The notes under the pieces: model-generated
The model's database searches: none
Told to the model about the DNA's origin: nothing
What the model saw: the letters and a program-made list of their open reading frames with translations, nothing else
Source: Darksidea phi
Lineage: Eukaryota; Ascomycota; Dothideomycetes; Pleosporales; Lentitheciaceae
Assembly: GCA_030770425.1 (NCBI GenBank)
Contig: JASJFT010000105.1
Span: 1-64,000 of the forward strand
Length of the DNA: 64,000 nt
Direction of reading: 5' to 3'
Shown here: one piece after another, positions 32,459 to 43,888 of the stretch
How positions within the stretch are numbered: the stretch's first letter is position 1
Layout: the number at the start of each line of letters is the position of its first letter
Made by a program: the position numbers and the translations under genes

Positions 32459-33380
32459 CCATTTTCCACCAGTCTATTCCCGGCATGCTACAGCGATTCG
32501 GTCAGCTCGTTGGCCTTCTCCTACGACTGGACTCAGCTTGCTTCGGCCCGTGTACTCTCTGCCGTAACTACAACCAGAATATCGTCTATATTAGACCTAG
32601 TCTAATTACTCTCGTTAGAGAAACTTTTATTAGAAGAACTCTCGATTAGTAAATATTATCGTATATCGTAGTAGTCCGTAAAGAGGTAAAGTAATAAAAG
32701 TAATTAAAAGGGGAAGTATCTAGTGTTAGGGCGTCCGAGGTAGAACATAAAGAAAGGGAAGAGTTACTAGAGGAGGAGAAGAAGGATTCTAACTTAAACG
32801 ATATATAGACGGTATATAGGCCGTAAAAAGAGGAGAAGAGGTAGTCGTTCTTATTTTTAACTCTATAGACGACGGGAAAGGAGCCTTAAATATCATACTA
32901 GCCGAGTAGCCTTAGTTTAGGTCGGTATTATAGGTAGTAAGAATAGGTAGCGGGATAAGCTCGTAGGTATACCGCCGCGTTCCTCTTTTATAGGTTACGA
33001 AATCTAGCCCTTAGAGCTCCCGACGTATATACTAGCCGAGGTAGGAAAGCCGAAGAGTACGTACGCTCGAGTCCCTACTCGCGGGGTTAGGGGGGTTTTA
33101 CGGCAAGTCAGCCTCGAGAAACGACGTTACGAACCTCTAGAATCGGCCGCCTAAACGCCGTCGGATTATTTAAGGTAGTTATATAAGCTATATAGTTCTT
33201 ATTATACTACTACGGAGGAGCGAGAGGGTGAGTATATAGATGGTATTAAGGTTGTTAAGTATATGACGTAGAAAATTTTATATACTAGGATTTGAATACC
33301 CGCAAATACCCGCGCGTCCTACGCGTCCTTAATTCTACCCAACGACCTAGCTACTAAGCTCGATATCAGCTAGTTACTAA
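32459..33380. repeat. RIP-like transposon relic
   Basis: About 900 bp of TpA-rich, stop-dense sequence after the HET-TPR-ankyrin gene. No frame longer than a few dozen codons survives. The composition differs sharply from the genes on either side. Likely a mutated retroelement or DNA transposon; the family cannot be named. Confidence 0.5.
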
Positions 33381-33476
33381 GCCTTATACTAAGCCTAATA
33401 CTGTGCCTGATACTGTGCCTGATACTGTGCCTGATACTGTGCCTGATACTGAGTCTGATACTAAGCCTAATACTAT
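33381..33476 (+). repeat. 12-bp minisatellite, about 8 units
   Basis: Tandem units of GCCTGATACTGT with variants GCCTAATACTGT, GTCTGATACTAA and GCCTTATACTAA. The central four units are nearly perfect and the outer ones carry C-to-T or G-to-A type changes, as expected if RIP or decay eroded the edges. Confidence 0.75.
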
Positions 33477-33855
33477 ACCCTGATCCTACATAAGGCTGTC
33501 CTAATCAAGGATAGGGGTTTGCCCCGTCAAGGATCGGGCGCACTCATCAAGGATGAGGGCATGGTACCATTGTGAATGCTATTACCGGTCAGACGGAGAT
33601 TTATCCTCCATCAACAAATACTTCGCTGCACTACCGCCCGTCGTAATAATAAGATATCATTGATTAACGCGTAACAATTAAGAGCCCTCTACCACAGCGA
33701 GGACCCGCACTAATCCCTAGAGAACTGGACGAGGCAGAGTAGAGTTATAAGGTTTTGAGATTAGCCGTAGTTTCGCGTTGAAGGGTAGGACGCTAAACGA
33801 GTGTCCCAGACTTGGGTTAGTACTGTACTGGAATATACGCTAGAAAGACTCGGAT

Positions 33856-34001
33856 ATTTCCTTGGTCTATTGGGTCCGGATTGCTTTGTGCTTCATAGTA
33901 TCTACATTTTCGGTGACCGAAAATTTCCTTGGTCTATTGGGACCCAATTGTGCTCGGCTGAGTCATGGTATCTACGTTTTCGGTGACCGAAAATTTCCTT
34001 G
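33856..34001 (+). repeat. 67-70 bp tandem repeat with palindromic core
   Basis: Two full units plus the start of a third begin ATTTCCTTGGTCTATTGGG (33856, 33923) and ATTTCCTTG (33993). Each unit ends in TTTTCGGTGACCGAAAA (33907-33923, 33977-33993), a perfect palindrome around a single G. The middle of the two units has diverged. Confidence 0.75.
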
Positions 34002-34337
34002 TTCCCACTTAATAAAATATTTTATGCGCCGAGCTGCATATTTTGCCGGACCCCACTCTAACCGAGTCCATCCAGAGATCCCTCTATTATGCAGTACGCG
34101 CCCGCCTTATACATTTGTGGAACGTCATTGGATATGAAGGTTACGCTGTCAGACCTTCCAAGCTCTTGCAGCGCTCCTCAGAGTTGAGGCGAAGCAATAA
34201 TGTTGCCCTGTCCACATTACCCTCTAGGGTGGAGACGTATATAGAACGCCTAGCGTGTGCTTCGACCCACTTTCAGGTTACGGTTCAGCTTTTCTTATCC
34301 TAAGCAACTACTTAGTCGATGAACACAAGTCTACTCG

Positions 34338-35636
34338 ATGGCATCGCAATTCGCATCTCTTACCCGAGTACAGCAACGTTCTTTGCTTGAAGGACCCGCG
34401 TTGAAGCCGCCACCCGGCGTTATTCCGAATTTCGTTGACCCACCGAACCAAACCAGCTTAGGCTTCGGTTTACTCTTTATGTGCGCCGGTCTTTCTACCC
34501 TCGCCGTGGTTATTCGTCTCTACGCCAAGATCTTCTGCACTAAGAAAGTGCATATTGAAGATGGTAAGTCCGGCTTCAATGAAAAGAAATTGTTCCTAGA
34601 GCTGAGAGTGGTAGGTCTTGCGGTTGCAGCCCTAGTAAGATCATTAGGGCCTATGCCTTCCTAGGTACGAGACTTAATACGTTTCGCTAGGGAGTGTTTT
34701 ACCTTTTCGTATACTACTCGTACCACATTCTCCATGTCGTCGGAGGGTGGGTTCATCAGTGGGATGTTCCGTTGAAGAATATGCCTATGTTACCGCACGT
34801 ATGAAGAACTCGTATCGCTAAAGTGTTACGTCGTCTTACTAGAGATAGGATCTGAACATTTGTTCAATAGCCTTCGGAATCGCTATCATGCTGCTCAAAG
34901 TGAGTATTATGATGCAGTGGATCCATGTCTTCGTTCCGACTGGAGTCAGAAATGCCTTCTTCTGGACTTGCCATTCGATGATCTTGGTCCATATCCTATT
35001 TTATGTGGCTCTTACGATTGTTGAGCTCCTTCCTTGCAAACCCCGAGCCCAAAGCGGAAATAGACCGTTCGAGGGCTCATGTGTTGACGAATACATTGTG
35101 TTTGTGGCAACTGGCGTCGTGAATATCTTTTCGGACGTTCTTATTCTCGCCTTGCCACAGAAAGTTATATGGAAGTTACGAATTTCAACGCAGAAAAAGT
35201 TCGGTATCTCTCTAATATTCGCTGTAGGCATCCTGTAAGTATCCCCTGAGCCGCGAGCAAATTTTGCGTTGATCCATTAGTGAATAGTGCCTGTGTATGC
35301 GCCGTGCTGAGGTTGTTATATTGCATCCGTTTCTCCCACACCGAAGACATGACTTATGCTGTTATTCCGATGGGTATCTGGGCTTGGAGTGAGATTACAT
35401 CCGGATTCTTAGTTCTGTGTATGCCTTCAGTGCCAAAGGCGTTCCGAAACACAGCTTGCATCCAGAAACTTATCAGCTTGGTAAAGACGTGGATGGGATT
35501 TAAAGATAGTCAAGAGATGCATAATACCTGTCGTTACTACTTCCGATCGTGGCATGACTTTAGGGCAAGACTCAGAAGGCCTCTGGAGAACGATTTTAGC
35601 GATTTTAGCCAAAGCGGTCTTGAGGCGACTGCATAG
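34338..35636 (+). CDS. Pth11/SAT4-like rhodopsin-domain membrane protein, second copy; exon 1-2 junction unresolved
   Basis: Recognisable exons are 34338-34563 (first TM: FGLLFMCAGLSTLAVVIRLY, then KVHIED), about 34691-34798 (FYLFVYYSYHILHVV, GGWVHQWDVPLKN), 34849-35234 (IAFGIAIMLLKVSIMMQW, HVFVPTGVRN, CVDEYIVFVATGVVNIFSDV, LILALPQKVIWKL) and 35288-35636 (ACVCAVLRLLYCIRF, AVIPMGIWAWSEI). These are family hallmarks of SAT4/Pth11-like proteins. The introns at 34799-34848 and 35235-35287 are canonical and in phase. Exon 1 ends in phase 1 at GTAAGT, but the next exon needs phase 0. Either a tiny extra exon (a 5-nt CCCTA or an 11-nt segment would fit) is used, or the gene is frameshifted and decaying. 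The location beside tandem repeats and relics favours caution. Confidence 0.6.
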
Positions 35637-35739
35637 GTAGACAAAGCGCCTAGAGAGATTTTGGAAATGGAGAGCCTTAGTTTTGTCTGATATCATAATT
35701 GTTTAGATTCTATTAAGAATAGAAACGAAGTTAACCTTC

Positions 35740-36576
35740 TTAGGAAATCTGTTTCAGTTTGCCAGTTTTGATGTCGTAGACATAACCCTTAGCATTGTCT
35801 TTGATCTCCTGCCTAATAAGAGGCTGATCCTTCAAAAAATTCAAATCTTCTCGGACACTTTCCTCCAGCCTAAACCCTTAGCGTTAGCGTATGTGCCTCG
35901 TAATACAGTTGAGAAGTAGTATAGCAAGGGATTTCGGCAAGGACTTACGCTTCAGCGGAACCGAATGTGCCAAACTGTAGCTGATCGATCTCTTGAGTGA
36001 GATTTGGGGCCCTGAGGGCTTTCAACTCGTCTCGGACCTGATGGTCGGTCTTGTGCGTGAAGCCGCAGTCTAAGAATACGATTAGGATATGTCGAACCCC
36101 AGTTATAGTTCCTTGGTTCATAATTACTGGTATGGTGGATCACAATGACATGCTTCAAGACTTGTTCTCGAGTGAATGTGTCGAGGAAAAGCAGGTCGGT
36201 GAAGCAGGGCTTGATTCGACCACCAGCATTTCGGGCGATAAAGGCCTCTGTAAAATCAAAAATTAGAAAAGCATGGGAAAAAAGTTCTCTCTTTCTTCTC
36301 ACCTTCTGCCTTGATACCAAGGAGCCCCTCGACTGAGACGCGATGGTCCATGCAAGAAACTATTCGGCATATCAGTGTTTCAAATGCCAAAGATGTCGCA
36401 CTAGGAATGGCAGACCGATGAAGAAGGGCGGTGGCGAATTCGAATCTTCGGATAAGTATGGCTGAGGCGTATGCTGCGTTTCTGAGTATTTTCTAAGGTT
36501 GTTAACACATATAGCTTATAGATGTGGAGAGATTGTCGTACTGATTCTGCTCGAGCAATTCCTCCCAGGTTGCCAT
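35740..36576 (-). CDS. Beta-class carbonic anhydrase-like protein
   Basis: Five small exons (36542-36576, 36303-36481, 36128-36247, 35949-36069, 35740-35869) with introns of 60, 55, 58 and 79 bp join in phase to about 194 aa, the normal size for small fungal beta-carbonic anhydrases. The start MATWEELLEQNQ is family-like. The CxDxR motif appears as SCMDHR (Cys55, Asp57, Arg59), then AFIARNAGGR and VIVIHHTNC with zinc ligands His110 and Cys113. The C-terminal SVREDLNFLKDQPLI ... YVYDIKTGKL is typical. It should interconvert CO2 and bicarbonate in the cytosol. The Asn before Cys113 replaces the more usual Asp. No exon exceeds 60 codons, so the gene is easily missed. The segment before CMDHR (exon 2) is longer than usual and may hide a further intron. 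Confidence 0.8.
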
Positions 36577-37130
36577 TGCAATTTGAGAGAAAAACAGTTC
36601 TGGCTTGAGGTGCTGTGGGTGTAATGTAGTCTTTTGAAGTGAAGATATTGGGTCTTTGCGACTTTGTTTGTTCTGAGCTTGGATTGAACAAAGGTGTCGG
36701 GTAGGTGGTGCTCTTATATGTTTCTGAGGATAGACATTGTAACTTGATCAACCTAGTCGACTCAAGATTGTTAATCTTGAAGTATGGTCGCTGAATAGGC
36801 AAATGGCACCAATCCCCTGATTTGGCAATTGCAAGGATCACTTCGCTTAGACTTTAAGCTGCATGCAGATAAGCGTGCATTACAGTCATCCCCTCTCCAA
36901 GCTCGCTGTGCTAGCGGCAAATTATTGCAGGGAAATGACCAATCCAGCCGTTGCAATCAAGCCCTTTATGAGAGGACTTTATCCTTGAACTTTCTACCTA
37001 GTGCCTTTCGTGCGAGTATGCAACACGACTTAAGCATCGTGAGATAGTAGAGTAACGTGATGCGATCATCTCACTCCGATTGTCATTGATATCGAGTTAT
37101 CCAGATGTCAATACATTGACGTATATAGTG
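36577..37130. other. Intergenic, no gene seen
   Basis: AT-leaning sequence upstream of the carbonic anhydrase and downstream of the regulator-like gene. Confidence 0.35.
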
Positions 37131-38711
37131 TCACCTGGTTGAATCACAACAACTATCTCCAGTGCAGTATTTCCTCCCCATAACTTTGAAGAACAGATTT
37201 AATCTCCACGGTTCTACAACCTTCCCACTGTCCAGCACACCCTGGAAGGATTCGTACGTTGCTATCGCAGCTTCGGCAACCTTTGCCTTTTGTGCAAAAA
37301 AGAATTCCGCTCGCCGATTATGTGACGCCGACCCTTCCACATCCTTGAGCTCGGCAACAAGGTTGTGGACTTCCTCTTCAAGAAGAGCCCGGTCGTTCGG
37401 TACAATAGCGCATAATAATCGGCTCAGGATGATATTTATGATGAGCGATATCCCAAGGAGCTCGTAGCGTTTCCCGAAGTCCTCATAATCATCCTTGCAG
37501 CGCCGGCGGGCGTGTAGTAACGTAGTATTGAACTTGCGGCGCCAGACAATAATGGAGGAGCGGACGACACGTATGTCGGTAGATATGACCTCGAAATCCG
37601 CCATTTGAAGGGTCTCTTGTACAACTACCGCATGATTGGTTCTTTTGGCCAGACCTGCAACTTTGGCCATGATCATCAACAGATGGATGCCAAGACTGGA
37701 TCGATCAGTGAATGTTTCACCGTGAACAATAGAGGCTATGTAGACTTCAGTCCAGGCGGGGTCGTCTAGGAAGCTACTTTCGTTCTGAAGGAGGTTTTCG
37801 GCGCACTAGAAGCGTGAACAGTTGTCCATGACACATAAGGGGGAGAAGCCGATGCTTACTACTGGGTAGGAAAGTGATATGAAGAGAGATTTATCAAACT
37901 CCGAGATAAAACTTGACGGGCCTCTGAGTTGAGTAAGACGAGACGCTCCAGCGATATGCTGACTCCACGATTGTCCATTTGACGGATTTAAGAGCTACGA
38001 ATCGATAAGTGGCCGAAAAGAGGCCGAAAAGACAAGGTTCAGGGTTTAGCAAATAGTAACTACTCACCTCAAAGAGTGCTAGGATAGCGGTTGCACAGAG
38101 AACTTCGGCGCTATACCATGCTTCTGGATCATTTACAGCGGATTGGAGGCTATGCAGTGCTTTTGCATAATACGAAAGAATGGTCTCATGGCTTGATTTA
38201 TGATCTGGAACTAGTATGGAGTGAGCCGCCGTAATGAGACAGCGAAAAGCGTCATCAAGAACCAGATTATATCCGAAACGGGTTGGTATAAAGGAGAAGT
38301 ACGATCTTTGGCGACAAATTAGCACACCAGGTAGTCGATTAGGCTCCAATGATAAAATCTTTGAGGCACTATAAATTGTTTGATTAGTTGTGCTCTGTCA
38401 AGCATGAGGATCTCGTTAACTAACATCATTCCAATATGGACAGAGGTTAAAGCAGAGAGATCAAGTGGATCGATCCCACGGTCCCTAACCAGTAGTTCCA
38501 GGCCAGATATGGGCATTGGATGAAAAAGACGGATTTGATCCGAGTCGCGTCGTGTCGTGAGGCTCGGACTCGAAAAACGACCCGACTTGCGGCGCGCAGC
38601 ACCAACAGCACGCATCGCTTGTTTCCGGATCTTGGTTTGAGTGTCCTTGCTAAATCGCTCGTTTGGATCCTGGATAACAAACTCGAAGCCGCTCTGTTGC
38701 GAGTTCGTCAT
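37131..38711 (-). pseudogene. Fungal_trans_2-type regulator-like protein with apparent frameshift
   Basis: Segments in order are: 38711 down to about 38330 (MTNSQQSGFEFVIQDPNERF, then a basic Arg/Lys stretch, no zinc cluster); 38349-38068 (FGYNLVLDDAFRCLITAAHS ... TAILALFE); 37860-37994 (QHIAGASRLTQLRGPSSFIS); and 37131-37805 (FLDDPAWTEVYIASIVHGET...). The last three are joined by good introns (37995-38067 and 37806-37859). They form the helical repressor or activator domain (PF11951-type) common in Zn2Cys6 regulators, here in a zinc-finger-less member. The first segment stops at TAA (38319-38321), while the second reads on in another frame with no usable intron. One base change would restore the frame. 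Either a recent pseudogene or a sequence error. Confidence 0.6.
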
Positions 38712-39174
38712 CTTCGTGTTATTCGGCAACTCAGATCCCGTAGCACAAAAATTTGACCAGTTACCCAAAATTGGAAGCGGTCTTCGATGTGACCGAAAGC
38801 TGTTGTAGAAGAGAAATGTGCAGGCATACCGTCTTTGAGTGTGGAAAGGCGGGTGCTGACAAATATCACTAATCTATAACTATTGGGACACACGTCAGCT
38901 TTAGCACCAGTTTCCAAATATGGCAAGCGGTACCTCGGCCACCTATGACAGGCGCTTAACATATTCATGCGAATTTTTAGAAACCTAGACATGTTTTAAT
39001 TCAATATGAACAGAGCTGTTTTCAAATAACCAGGAAAACTTCGGTGTTTTGCCGGCTTCCGCATCTGTCGCACCCGCCGCGGCGCACTATACCCCCATTC
39101 ACCCTTCCTTGACCGTACCTGATATGGCCCTTGTCGACGATCTAATATCTGGAACAGAGAAACTGTAGCACCTC
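38712..39174. other. Intergenic, no gene seen
   Basis: No coding signal beyond short frames between the regulator-like gene and the decayed orphan gene. Confidence 0.3.
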
Positions 39175-39846
39175 ATGTCTGAACTAGTCCAAGCAAAACC
39201 TGAAAGTATCCAACACACCCTAAACAGGAGCTACAGCCTCTGGTCTTCTTACGCTCGGGAGACGGAACGGGAGAGCGAACTCCCAATGCCTTGTTTTCAG
39301 CTTCAGAATCTTCTCGGAAAGACGCCGAAATTCCGGTTCCTCTGGGATGGCGGCGGAGAGCCCAATACCCATCTCAATCTTGTTGGTGACGGGACCCAGT
39401 AATACGGTAGTGGGAGATCCTTCTGGCGGCTATCTAATGGCGTGTGCGATGTCACGGAAAAGCAATTACATCACAGCCTCATTTTCGGAACCACGGAGGC
39501 GACTTCAGTTACCTTTACGGATGACTCTCAATTCACCAACCGGCCTAGTATTCGCGATCATTCTGAAGAAGGCAACTACCTAGCCATACTAGCATTTGCG
39601 TGGGCCTACGTTTTATCACCGAAATGGGTGGAGATGCAGGTCCCTCTGAACGCAGAGAGATCTCACAGCCGAATGCAATACGTACAGCTGGAAAACCAAC
39701 GCAAAGAAGCCTCCCCTGGAGATGACGTTTCTGCTGCTGTCAATACCAAAACAAGTTGGGCGGCAAATGACATGGGAGCTAGTGCTGTTACCAATGGACC
39801 AAGTGCTTCTAGCAATGTGTTTTGCGAATTTTCTAATGTACCATAG
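39175..39846 (+). pseudogene. Truncated orphan-family gene with in-frame stop
   Basis: One reading frame carries both 39175-39402 (LGKTPKFRFLWDGGGEPN...) and 39442-39846 (HHSLIFGTTEATSVTF, IRDHSEEGNYLAILAFAWAY, VLSPKWVEMQ), separated by a TAA at 39403-39405. The second block resembles, from memory, a family of large uncharacterised fungal proteins with a conserved IRDHSEEGNYLAIL...WAYILSxRWVE core, usually much longer. No spliceable intron removing the stop in phase was found. The sequence ends at a TAG, and a copy of repeat B follows about 600 bp later. Function unknown; probably a truncated relic. Confidence 0.5.
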
Positions 39847-41058
39847 GTAATTCTTCGATCTTTTGTGCATTTCTCTGAATTTGGGAGAGCTACTGGGAAA
39901 GCTTCTTCAGCAAGAGCGTCAACCCTTGCAGACGTTCTGCAAATCATAATCTTGCGGCATGGATCCGATTACAGTAGTATTGGCCAATATTTCGATCCTC
40001 TGGTGTTTTCTGTAGCTGCTAGTACAATCATTGTAACAACAGTCTCTAAAACATCCCAGATGTAAGAGAGCGTTGGGTAGAAGACACATCACCAATTTAC
40101 GCATTACATCGAGCATGTTCTGCAGCGCTGATCACGGCTGTTGGCTAACGCCTAGATGGAGGCTGCAATATCAACGAAAGGAATGGGAGAGGCAGTACGC
40201 CTTTGTACTTAACTTTTTCCGGGGGGCACTTGCAAATCATTCAGACACTCTTAAATGAAGGCGTTGCTAGCTGCTATGTTTCTATAACCAAGAGTACTTC
40301 TAATAATGCGGGTATAATAAGTAGACCAATTTTTTTGGATTATACAGTCCTCTTTAGTCGTGAACATTTACTTACAATTAATAGTTACTGTGTATAGCTC
40401 TACAGCTCAAGTCAAAGGTGTGGACACGGGCTTCCTATGTATCGTGCGGACTTTGCAAGAGCGACTCACACTATGAAAATCCAAACCAATACACCTGGCA
40501 ATTAATTCTAAAGGGTTTTAAAACGGCTAGGAAAACTCTGTTACTTCCGCAACAAAATGTGTTTCTGATAGGAACGTTAATGTTCGTCTTCGTTTCTGGT
40601 AGTATCGATTTCAATGCTGCAGAACCTTTACCCCATACTCACTCAACAATGGTACCTCTACAATATTAAAGCTATGTTCACCACTAGAAGATTTCTCCTA
40701 ATATCTCCCGAATTCGATACAGCAGTTCTAGTAGTGAGCTTAAAACGTATAAGTCAACCGTCTGGGTGGTAGCGTACGACCTTATTACTGAACACACCAG
40801 TCACAGGAACGGCTACCACCCCAGCGGGCATTTACAATGGTGCGACAGGAGGGGGTTGTTGAGCATGTTAGGAGCTTGTTGCTAAAACATAAAACGCTTT
40901 GTTAGGGAGCCTAAGCCTACGAGACAAAATCGTATCAACAATTGTACACCATGAAACCCATCCCAAGTGCAAAAGTACCAAGCAGTCCGAGCTCCCAAAT
41001 CACCGCCTGAGCACCAATTCACAGCCACCATCCTAACGTTAAAGTCAACAAGTAATCA
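39847..41058. other. Gene-free stretch with repeat B copy
   Basis: No gene. Repeat B copy 3 lies at 40441-40486. The remainder up to the AVO1 stop codon has only short frames. Confidence 0.35.
40441..40486 (+). repeat. Repeat B, copy 3
   Basis: ATCGTGCGGACTTTGC, then GCGACTCACACTATG and AAAATCCAAACCAA. It matches copies at 169 and 1527. The short stretch before it (AAAGGTGTGGACA) also resembles sequence before copy 1. Confidence 0.55.
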
Positions 41059-43657
41059 CTAAACAATCCCCTCATGAAATCGATCAACGCCTTTCTTAAC
41101 CTCCTTAACGATGGCAACGGCATCCTCATGACTCTGCGCCTCAAAATCATACCTCTTAGTCTCCTTCTCCTTGAACACGATGAGCCGAAACATTCTTGGA
41201 TGCTTCTTGCTCACCTTACTGCCCACCACGCTACTGAAATGCACCGTTGTCGTTTTGCCCGGTTGGTCGAAGAGCTGCTTTGTCGTACCAGTGTCGCCCG
41301 GCATAATGTGTACATACTCGTTGTCCACGGCAAGGATGCGCGAGGTTGATGAGGCGAAGGACATGGGTTGTTTGCGGAGGACGGGCCAACGCTTGTAGTA
41401 CGATGTTTGAGTTAGGGTGAGGATGTTGTCAGAGGCGGTATGTTTGGCGAGAGGGTGCACAAGGGATGGACCTGAGGAGGCGGCCGCGGTGCGATCACCC
41501 TTCTTGGCTTTCTTGGGGGCGCCACCTGTGCCGATTATGAGGGGTGCATTGGGGGATGAAGAGCCAGGGGATCCGGCAATTCCAAAGACACCATCACCAA
41601 CGAAGCGCCGGCGGAGGAGATCCAGGTCCATGCGGGTACCGAGCGCTTCGACGGTGCGGTCTGGGGGTGCAACGGTGGTGCTAGAGGAGACTTTGAGGAC
41701 GTAGAGACCTTTGTCGAGTTGGAGGTCACGGCATACTTTGTCGAAGATTTCTGCGATATATGTATCTGTTGTGCAGGGGACAGGGATGCGCTTGGTGTTG
41801 AAGTTTTCGTCTGTAAAATGAATGGTGACAGTTTTTGGGGCACCGGTGCGGCTGGCGGATTGGACATTTGAGACTGTAGGTGCATCCGCTAGGTTCGACT
41901 TATCCTTGCGGGTGGCGGTAGGAGCAAAAGACGGGCCGGTGATCGGATTGCGGAAGCTTTTGGCGCGGGAAGGCATTGGTTGCGGTGGCGGAAATCTTTC
42001 AATGCCTTCCTCCGCCGACTTCTGCGACGCTACAGCCGCTGCGGCTTCCCGACTGTAGACAGGCGTGACTTTCTCGTTCTCGGCAAGTTCACGTTCTGTA
42101 GCTTCAACCAGACCGAACTCGTCCCATGGCTTTTCTCTTGCTCGTGGGCGCATGCCGCGGCTGTTGTTCGAGGCAAAGTCCATCAACGGTCGATTCCTCG
42201 TCAATGCAGGGAATTCGTCGTCAATCTCGCCGTCGTCGTACATGCGCAAGACCCAACAGTTAACGTTGGTTTTCTCAGCTGCCAAAGGAGGCTCGACCCC
42301 CTCTTCTTGATATCGCCACAAAGCATACCCTATGGCCTCGGCAACCGTGACTGCTTCGCCCTTATCGTTGAACTTCCTTATTAGCAACTCGATAGGCTTC
42401 GAGGGCTTAGACGAGAATGGGCAGTATAGTCGGATGTAGATGGGGTTCGCTTGGGCTTCGCTTGCAGCGTTCCACGAAGCAAAACGTTGAAGAGGGTTCG
42501 ATGGCTTCTGCTCTTTGGCCTGAAGCGCCTGGGTCAGTGCACTCACGGGTGGAATGAAGCTGATAGGCCTCGGAGGGGGCAAAGCTTGTAGTGTGGGTGT
42601 AGGTTGTAGTTTCTGTTTCTTAGGTGACGAATTGTTGAACGAAGTCATGGCGGGTATGTTTGAGAGCTGGGTAGGTGGAGATGAATCTAGAGGGTCATCG
42701 CCATGTCCTAGAAGTGAGCCACTGTCAGCGGTCCCTGAGAACTCAGATGACATAGTGCTGTCTGATTCATTACCCTCATCGAGAGGGTCGAGACGCTCTT
42801 TGTCGTCTTCTTGTATGCGCTGTGACAGTAATTGATTGGCTTTGGCTGCTCTGCGAGGGTTGACCTTTCGCTTTTGGAACGCCGTGGAGTCGAGCTCATT
42901 GTCGGACGACATCTCGCTGCTGGTAATTGTGTCCCCTCTGCTTCGCTGTTTGACCGACTCTATCGCAGCACTCAATGAGCCTCGCCGTAATCGGCTATCC
43001 GGTGGCCGAGATGGCGATGTGACCATAACGTATGGACTGTCGCCAGTATCGGAGAGGCCACTTCGGATGGCGGACCCACGGATAGGAGACGAACCAGCAC
43101 GTGTCCGGAGCGGCATCTTGGTGAACTTGATCTGATGTGCAGGTCTTTACAAATGCTGTCAGTCAGGCCATGCTAGCAGTAGGATAGTTTCACCTCTGCG
43201 CATCATCCTCGTCATCGCTCTCGTCGCTCAAGTCACTGCTGTCATCCTCTTCCAGCTGCTCCCTCCGCCGCCGCCGCTTCGCATTCAATGTAGGGCCCAC
43301 GGTGTCGTTGCTACCACCACCGCCGGTCACCATGCCACCTTCCTCTTCATCTTCAAAGCCTTCGGGCACTTTCAGTCCAGCCGATCGCGGCGCCTGGAAG
43401 TATTCGGAAGTGATGGCGGTGGGAATCGGTGGGGAATACGTTCGCTTGATGTCTGCGGCGTTCGGGGCCCAGCCCGCGGCGCGAAATGCGGGGTTGTTGA
43501 GAACGGCCGAGTTCACATTGATCAGGCGCTCGCCGACGCCATCTTTGATAGAGGAGAGGTATGCGGTGCGTAGTTGGTATAGGACGAAGCTGCGGGGGTT
43601 AGCGGAGCACTCGCGGAGGGTTGGCGGGGCTTACTCTTCGTTCTCGAGGAGCGACAT
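41059..43657 (-). CDS. avo1: TORC2 subunit AVO1 / SIN1
   Basis: Three exons (43635-43657, 43194-43589, 41059-43144; introns 45 and 49 bp) join in phase to about 834 aa. The N-terminus MSLLENEDFVLYQLRTAYLS followed by IKDGVGERLINVNS is the conserved AVO1/SIN1 start. The middle holds the CRIM domain (IYIRLYCPFSSKPSKPIELL ... VNCWVLRMYDDGEIDDEFPAL), a Ras-binding-like ubiquitin fold (TVTIHFTDENFNTKRIPVPC) and a C-terminal PH domain (YYKRWPVLRKQPM to KEVKKGVDRFHE). Long Ser/Glu-rich linkers separate them. AVO1 is the TORC2 component that docks AGC-kinase substrates and binds plasma-membrane phosphoinositides. The first exon is only 23 nt. The gene is divergent from the PRCC-domain gene, with 231 bp between start codons. 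Confidence 0.93.
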
Positions 43658-43888
43658 GGCTGCCAGACTATATTATCATATTCGAAGTGGTAGATTAGGC
43701 TTTCAGACCAGCTGAACAAGTGTCATGAGGTCATGAATGCGAATGGAGTGAACGCGGTGGTGCATCAAGTGAGGTTGTTGGACCCTGCTTCTTGGCCCGA
43801 GCGTCACTTCACGCTACCCACACGCCGTCTTCTGACCTCATCGTCAAAACTTCTCTACGCTTTCAACTCACAGTACCAACGACACACG
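43658..43888. promoter_or_regulatory. Divergent promoter, AVO1 / PRCC-domain gene
   Basis: A 231-bp gap between two head-to-head start codons. Both 5' leaders and promoters must fit here. No specific site is assigned. Confidence 0.5.

Noticed and set aside
33381..33476. CRISPR-like array
   Set aside because: The units are contiguous 12-bp repeats without spacers, in a eukaryotic genome; it is a minisatellite.
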